Shown one piece after another: positions 59,601 to 64,000 of a stretch of 64,000 nucleotides of DNA. Each line of letters starts with the position of its first letter. The first letter of the stretch is position 1. Source of the stretch: Ceratodon purpureus (Eukaryota; Streptophyta; Bryopsida; Pseudoditrichales; Ditrichaceae); assembly GCA_014871385.1 (NCBI GenBank), contig CM026424.1, positions 5,658,064 through 5,722,063 of the forward strand, read 5' to 3'. The notes beneath the pieces are model-generated. The model saw nothing but the letters and a program-made list of their open reading frames with translations. It did not search any database and had not been told where the DNA came from. The position numbers were made by a program, and so were the translations under genes.

Positions 59601-60286
59601 TGCCGCTTGCCGAGTTTGCTTACAACAACACATTGCAAGGGTCTACTCAACAGACCCCCTTCTTTGCAAACCACGATCGTCATCCAAGGTTTGATCAATT
59701 CAACTTGAACATTTCTGAAAATCCCGCTGCTGCTGAGCTTGCTACCCGATTATCTGATATTCAGAAAGAGATGAAGCAGAGCCTCATTGAAGCCCAACAA
59801 CATCAGAAGACCAACGCCGACAAGTCTCGCAAGGATCATCCTCAGATCTCTGTTGGAGACAAGGTATGGCTACTTCGTCGGAACTTGAAGACTCGACGGC
59901 CATCTGACAAACTTGACTACCGCCGCTTTGGACCATTCCCAGTGGTCAAGCAAATCAATAAGGTGGCCTACCGGTTGGAGTTACCTGCCTCTATGAAGAT
60001 CCACCCCGTATTCCATGTCTCTCTCCTCGAGCCCTATAAAGAGTCAACATTACCAGGTAGAGTTCAAGAACCCCCTCATGCAATTGAAATTGAAGGAGAT
60101 GAAGAATTTGAAGTCTCGGAGATTCTGGACTCTCGCATCCACCGTCGACGGCTAGAATACCTTGTGCATTGGCATGGCTATGACATCAGCGAAAGAACCT
60201 GGGAGCCTGCCTCAAACCTTCAGAATGCCCCTGAAATGATTCAGGAGTTTCATCGGCAGTATCCTCAAAAACCAAGAAACATTTGA
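56639..60286 (+). CDS. pol: Chromovirus pol: protease, RT, RNase H, integrase, chromodomain
   Basis: Open frame of about 1215 aa. Protease signature LLDSGASACFID near residue 42. Reverse transcriptase with FVKKKDGSLRMCVDYRGLN and CYLDDILVFS. RNase H with LETDASDFALGAVLS. Integrase with an HHCC zinc finger (HFGYNKTMELI, CDTCSRSK), then SMDFIVDLP and the DRGTQFTS region. The C-terminal chromodomain (VSEILDSRIHRRRLEYLVHW, then RTWEPASNL) is the mark of chromoviruses and usually steers integration to certain chromatin. Confidence 0.95.
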   Translation: MRLTSVATSSGPILSLEPSRCFHIPLKIDCHPHHVKVKALLDSGASACFIDRDLVKRHNLPVVPKKYPVAVEVIDGRPLISGDVTHETKPLDIILEGHRSTIVFNIISSPSNPLVLGLSWLEMVNPDIDWKNRRLTYPTLVSHIPFKHPKNSPNIYPQQIQQSEVKVPLMVGARAFMKAAKNGSVFAIYATPTSQPAQESIKLPAKYEEYRDVFEKKNADTLPQHRPYDCGIELQEGAQPPFGPIYSLSQNELAALREYLDENLAKNFIRHSKSPAGAPILFVKKKDGSLRMCVDYRGLNKVTIKNRYPLPLISGLLDQLGQAKIYTKIDLRGAYNLVRIKEGDEWKTAFRTRYGHFEYNVMPFGLTNAPAIFQHLMNDIFREFLDDFVVCYLDDILVFSKNEEDHTKHVRLVLEKLRAAGLYAKLEKCVFHQPQVEFLGYIISGEGLSMDPKKIQTIIDWKKPITVRDVQCFLGFANFYRIFIQDYSKIAAPLTRLTCKEKLEWNTEASQAFEFLKKAFTTAPILTHPNFQEPFFLETDASDFALGAVLSQPDKEGRLHPVAFHSRKFTAAEINYKIHDKELLAIVDSFQEWRHFLEGAQHPVTVHTDHKNLEYFMSAKVLNRRQARWSISLSRFNFVITYRPGSQQIRSDALSRRAYLAPKEGDAAYDQQRTILIKLEQLQLKTLRTTTSVDASFLQDIRVSLQSDPLALKLKKNTGISNSGGFASPDAQVPHSEVIDSESPNQPTSSSRISRSRETPQDDADPRFQFKDGLLYYQGLLYVPEGPCRLQVLQSRHDFPSAGHFGYNKTMELISRDFWWPQMWKTVKDYVTTCDTCSRSKIPRHRPYGLLQPLPIPEAPWTSISMDFIVDLPPSKTFDSIFVVVDRLTKMAHFIPCHKTVTGEETARLFVNNVYRLHGLPNDIISDRGTQFTSKFWQSLFKILGVEIKLSSAYHPQTDGQTERVNQVLEQYLRCTINYHQDNWVDLLPLAEFAYNNTLQGSTQQTPFFANHDRHPRFDQFNLNISENPAAAELATRLSDIQKEMKQSLIEAQQHQKTNADKSRKDHPQISVGDKVWLLRRNLKTRRPSDKLDYRRFGPFPVVKQINKVAYRLELPASMKIHPVFHVSLLEPYKESTLPGRVQEPPHAIEIEGDEEFEVSEILDSRIHRRRLEYLVHWHGYDISERTWEPASNLQNAPEMIQEFHRQYPQKPRNI

Positions 60287-60719
60287 GTTCAATGCGTCTG
60301 GACCGCCACCAGCACCAAGCTCTGTGCCTTTCCATAGGTGCAGGTGCAGATGCAGAGACTTTGAACTAAAACGGTGGTGGTATCGACGAGGTGACGACGC
60401 ACTTGTCTAGCTCAGTTTTGCGGGGACAGGCCTTCGAACTCACGTCGGCCGAAAGTATGATAGGATTGCCATCGCCACCTCGCCGATGTCTCATGTTGCC
60501 AGCCCAAGGGTCTTATACCAGTCCGCAACTCTCTTGCCCGACGACGACCGCATGAATTTCTCGCCGCCAGCGCCGACATTTCATTTAACGGTATTCCGTA
60601 CCATGTAAATTCATCTTTTTTGTCCTGTTCACGTGAATCCCACGTGAACATTCTTGTTTCCTGTGTTATTACTGGTTTACAGAGAAACTCGTGGAACTCG
60701 TTCCTTGAAGGCGGGGTGA

Positions 60720-61390
60720 TGTCACGGACGTGCCATACCGGACTTCATCCACGCCCCACGAGTTTACCGTGGGACCTATACCGATTCCGCAACACGGAAG
60801 CTTCTCAAGAGCTTTCCCAAAGAGCGGTGGCTAAGCGTGCTTAGATGCTATTAGTTTCTAGAAGGTTCTACATGCTTCTACTACTTTCTAGAACCTTCCA
60901 CTAGTTTCCGGAAGCTTCCACAAGCTTCCTTGTAGTTCTAGTAGTTTCTAGAAGCTTCTACAAGCTTCCTTATAGTTCTAGTAGTTTCCGGAAGCTTCTA
61001 CAAGCTTCCGGAAGGTTCCATACGGATCCAATTGTTTCCGGAAGCTTCCATAAGCTTCCGGAAGGTTCCGCTTGACCTTCTTAGATTCCGGAAGCTCCCA
61101 TAAGCTTCCGGAAGGTCCTATGGATGCTTCCCAAGGTCTCTAGGACCTTTCTTCGGAAGTTTCCTCTAGCCTAGTATAAATAGAGAGTCGAGGGCCATTG
61201 CTCCTCACTCTCTTCAACACCAGTTGTACATACTCTTTCAGTTATCAATATCACTTCTAGTTTCCCCACTTCAAGTGTTATTCTGAGTCTTGTATGAGGA
61301 ATCCCCTCACTTCTAGTCTATTCTTGTCTCCCTTTGAGGTATCCCCTCAATTTAGTCCCTTGCTCTGTCTTAGAGTTGCCGTCCGCAACA
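60720..61390 (+). repeat. 3' LTR of the chromovirus
   Basis: 671 bp, the same as the 5' LTR on reading side by side. It is followed by the target duplication ACACG and then by the continuing CACTA transposase exon. Confidence 0.95.
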
Positions 61391-64000
61391 ACACGTCACC
61401 TTCAACTACCCCCTTTTCCGCGATTTTGGATCCAACCTCCGCCTGGGTTTAGTCGCCGATGGGGTATGTCCTCATGGTAACCAGAGTTCTAAGCATTCGA
61501 CGTGGATTATCTTACTGGTCATATATAATTTTCCGGGCTGGTTGGCGACTAAAAAATTCTTCCTACATCTGTCCATCCTCATCCCTGGTCCGAAGGCTCC
61601 CACATCTGAAACCATTGACGTATTCCTGAAGCCTCTGGTCCGAGAACTATTACAGTTGTGGGACGGTGTCCCCGCTCTCAACATGAGTAAACCCGTCGGT
61701 ACGCGTCACTTCACGTTACGTGCAATGCTCCTTTGGAGCATCCACGATTTTCCGGCCTTCGGACTCATAGCGGGGCAGGTGGTAAAAGGCTACGTGGCCT
61801 GCCCAATTTGCGGGGAGAGCACATGTGCCGAACACTCTCTTTATCTGAAGAAAATGATCTATCTAGGTAGCCGGCGATTCCTCTCAGAGGGACACCGATT
61901 CAGGAGAGCGAGAGCGGCGTTCAATGGCTCGCAGGAATTCAGAGCACCTCCTATTCGCAGGACGGGTGAGGTGATACTTCAGCAGGGCAGGGACAGGGCA
62001 GAGTGGTTGCGCAACGGCGGCAACGAGGACTCCGCGGCTGACCCAGTCAAGAATCACGGAGTGAAGAGGGCGAGCATTCTGTTCGCCCTACCGTATTGGA
62101 AGGTCAGTGCCACAGCATTCAAATTCTCAATTCAGTTACATGTCCTAATAGGTCGTCCTGTCCTCTAAATTCTGAGATGGAGGATTACTTAGTCTCCCTC
62201 TGGTTATGTATGGACTGCGCGTGGTTTATGTGTTCTCGGAACACAGTCGTCAAGGAAGCTAGTATTGGAAGCCGAGTCTTATCGCAGAGGCCATGCTCTG
62301 ATGCTCCATTGTTACTCTTTTCAGGATTCGGTTATTTCATGCGGGGCGGCTGTTGCGCATGCGTTGTGCCTTTTTTTTTTTCGTCGTATATATTTGTAGC
62401 CCTCCCACCTTGGTTCTCTGTCGTCTGCGACCATCCTCAATCTCTTTTCTCCATCTGAGGCGACTGTTGTTTCGATTTTTGTTCTCATGCTCTTTTATGT
62501 TTCCCCTTAGTTTGCAGCATGTACTGAATCTGTCTCAAGCTTGTGCGCTCTGAGAATGTTCTCTACTCTTCGAGCAACAGTTTTATTCTTCTCGTCCTTT
62601 TGTATTCTGACTTTAATATTCTTATTTTTAATATACTGTATTTTTTAGTCCTCTTTTACATCGGTGTTTTAATGTCTCGCCCTTTTCATCGAAGTCTTCT
62701 ATGTCGCTATTCCTAGTATTCAAAGGTGGTTTTCTTTTTATTCACTGTCTATGTACGTGGTCTTTACTTCTCTACGCCCTCATAAATTAAGGTTCTGCTC
62801 TCCCTGATATGTCTCTACGTTTCGGATTCATGGTGTCGTCTCCGTTTTACGATTTAGTCGGCACATTGAGTTCTGTTGTTGCCTTTTCATTTCTCGTCGA
62901 CCTCATTGCGTTACTCTCAGTCTGCCTACTCGTTTTTACTCCTCCGGTGGTTTCCCTTTTGTACTGATTGTCGTTTTCACCGTCCCGGAAGTCATGTTAG
63001 ATCTCTCCGATTTTTATTTTTTTTATTGGGGGGAGCACTCGACTCTTGAAGCTTTGTCGTCGCTCAATTCAGTTCCTATCTGGTATGTCGGACTGTAATC
63101 TGTGTTCATCAATTTCAGATGTTTTTTTTCCTCTATGCTATTTACGGGGATTGGTCGTATGGAGAAAATCCGACCTTATGTCTAAACTGCTTCTCGACAC
63201 CTTCTTTACGCACTGTTGTATCATAGCTTCTGTACGCATGAACGCCTTAGAGTCCAATATTGACTCATACGGAGCGGCTCTTTCTAACGACCTGAACCCT
63301 GTGATTTTTCTTTGGCTTCTGGGAAGACGCACCTACTTCATGTCATGTCCATGTTAAATTCTGGCGTCAAATTCTAACGTATTGGTGTCGACTTTGTAGG
63401 ATCTGCCGATCAGAAATCTCCTCGATCCCATGCATGTGGAAAAGAATGTGGCCGAGAATCTAATTCGAACTCTCTTCGGGGAGAAAGACCAGCCCCAAGT
63501 CAGACTGGATCTCGAGCATCGTGGAATTCGCCCTCACCTTTGGCTTCGCAGATATCGAGAGAATGGTTCACGAGCCTTCATGCCTGAGGCTCCGTACGTG
63601 TTGACCAAAGACCAGTGTACGATTTTCTTGGACACTCTGAAGAAGTTGAAATTGCCATCCCATTATTCCGCTTCCTTACACGCGAAGATCAGCAAGGGCA
63701 AGCTCAGCGGCCTCAAGTCTCACGACTTCCACGTAATCCTCCAGGACCTGATGCCACTGTGCATGCGCAACGCTGGATGCGAGCACATGACAGCAGTAGT
63801 TATCCGTGTGGGCCGTCTGTTCAAGAAAATCTGCGCCAAGAGGATTCACATGGCTGAGCGTGATGCTCTTTTCGAGGAGTGCGTGGAGACTCTATGTGTG
63901 CTGGAAAAACAACTTCCCCCCTCATTCTTTGACATTATGATTCACCTCTGTATTCATCTGGTGGAGGAGTTGTTTATTTGTGGCCCTGTACATGTACGGT
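61391..64000 (+). CDS. Tnp2-type (TNPD) CACTA transposase, 3' part, open at window end
   Basis: The host exon resumes right after the retroelement target duplication and runs to 62102. An intron (62103-63399) ends in ttgtag, and the next exon is open from 63400 to the window edge. Tnp2 blocks are LRLGLVADGV (with a probable catalytic Asp), HSTWIILLVIYNFPGWLATK, LSILIPGPKAP, LLWSIHDFPAFG, GYVACPICGE, YLGSRRFLSEGHRFRRA and LPYWK. After the intron come LLDPMHVEKNVAENL (second probable catalytic Asp), GLKSHDFHVILQDLMPL and PPSFFDIMIHLCIHLVEEL. Both exons are free of stops, so the transposase was intact before the retroelement arrived. The 1.3-kb intron holds T-rich sequence with no recognised gene. 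Confidence 0.88.

Larger units (their letters stand above)
54583..61390 (+). mobile_element. Ty3/Gypsy LTR retrotransposon, chromovirus, 6.8 kb, nested in the CACTA transposase
   Basis: Two 671-bp LTRs (54583-55253 and 60720-61390) begin TGTCACGG and end CGCAACA. They look identical by eye, so the insertion is very young. The 5-bp target duplication ACACG is at 54578-54582 and 61391-61395. Inside are gag (from 55647), pol (to 60286) with a C-terminal chromodomain, about 430 bases of non-coding tail and a purine-rich tract (gaaggcggggtga) before the 3' LTR. The order protease, RT, RNase H, integrase, chromodomain defines a chromovirus. A Tcn1-like clade as known from mosses is plausible. The copy looks whole. 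Confidence 0.95.
45746..64000. mobile_element. Large CACTA (En/Spm) DNA transposon, left end in window, right end beyond it
   Basis: Begins CACTACTAGAAATTTCGAGA at 45746, a classic CACTA terminus. Composition changes here from AT-rich to nearly balanced and stays so to the window end. It carries subterminal repeats (45800-46060), a minus-strand TNPA-like gene (47218-50202) and a plus-strand Tnp2-type transposase gene (from 52718, still open at 64000). The two genes are divergent. A foldback CACTA MITE (49421-49561) and a Ty3/Gypsy retroelement (54583-61390) are inserted in it. Apart from the latter insertion the transposase frames look open, so the element was probably autonomous until recently. 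The right terminus and the 3-bp target duplication cannot be checked inside the window. Confidence 0.9.

Noticed and set aside
60287-60719. Possible envelope or extra gene between pol and the 3' LTR
   Set aside because: Only a short frame on the opposite strand is present, without signal peptide or membrane features; it reads as non-coding tail.
45746-64000. CRISPR array, phage or bacterial origin for the GC-richer block
   Set aside because: Introns, CACTA termini and plant-type transposase blocks identify it as a eukaryotic DNA transposon.

Overview
The window is nuclear DNA of a land plant, most likely a moss or other bryophyte. Genes are sparse and carry short GT-AG introns. They include a cinnamate 4-hydroxylase (CYP73A), a GRF-interacting factor (GIF/SSXT), a calmodulin-like protein and a plant glyoxal-oxidase-type enzyme. 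Intergenic DNA is AT-rich and full of transposons. The bryophyte assignment is an inference from protein character, and the species cannot be named from the sequence alone.

Layout. 1.4-3.0 kb: secreted copper-radical (glyoxal/galactose-oxidase-like) oxidase. 5.3-8.0 and 13.8-16.5 kb: two GIF genes as a head-to-head inverted duplication with conserved introns, separated by about 6 kb of AT-rich DNA holding a 46-bp minisatellite and two TTAA-flanked elements. 17.3-18.6 kb, minus strand: a non-coding block that reads as a tandemly duplicated cassette of four C/D-box snoRNA-like genes, one carrying an 18S rRNA guide of U61 type, with a telo-box/TATA promoter near 18.9 kb. 21.8-23.4 kb: five-exon mitochondrial ribosomal protein bL21m. 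24.5-26.5 kb: four-exon CYP73A. 26.5-43.2 kb: gene-poor DNA with TA-flanked MITEs, a non-autonomous CACTA element, three more TTAA elements, a 739-bp TIR element and a retroelement fossil. 43.2-43.8 kb: intronless calmodulin-like gene.

45.7 kb to the window end is one large CACTA (En/Spm) DNA transposon. It has a CACTACTAG terminus, subterminal repeats, a minus-strand TNPA-like gene with a 141-bp perfect foldback CACTA MITE in one intron, and a plus-strand Tnp2-type transposase gene. A Ty3/Gypsy chromovirus with apparently identical 671-bp LTRs sits inside a Tnp2 exon, flanked by a 5-bp target duplication, so the insertion is very recent.

Host genes here do not form a pathway. The least familiar items are (1) a TTAA-bounded repeat family (five copies) with CCCYTAAA-type inverted termini and a hairpin next to the right end whose sequence changes between copies while its pairing is kept, (2) the duplicated snoRNA cassette, and (3) the three-level nest in the CACTA transposon. 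Gene starts were moved to real ATG codons wherever the open frame began at GTG or TTG.
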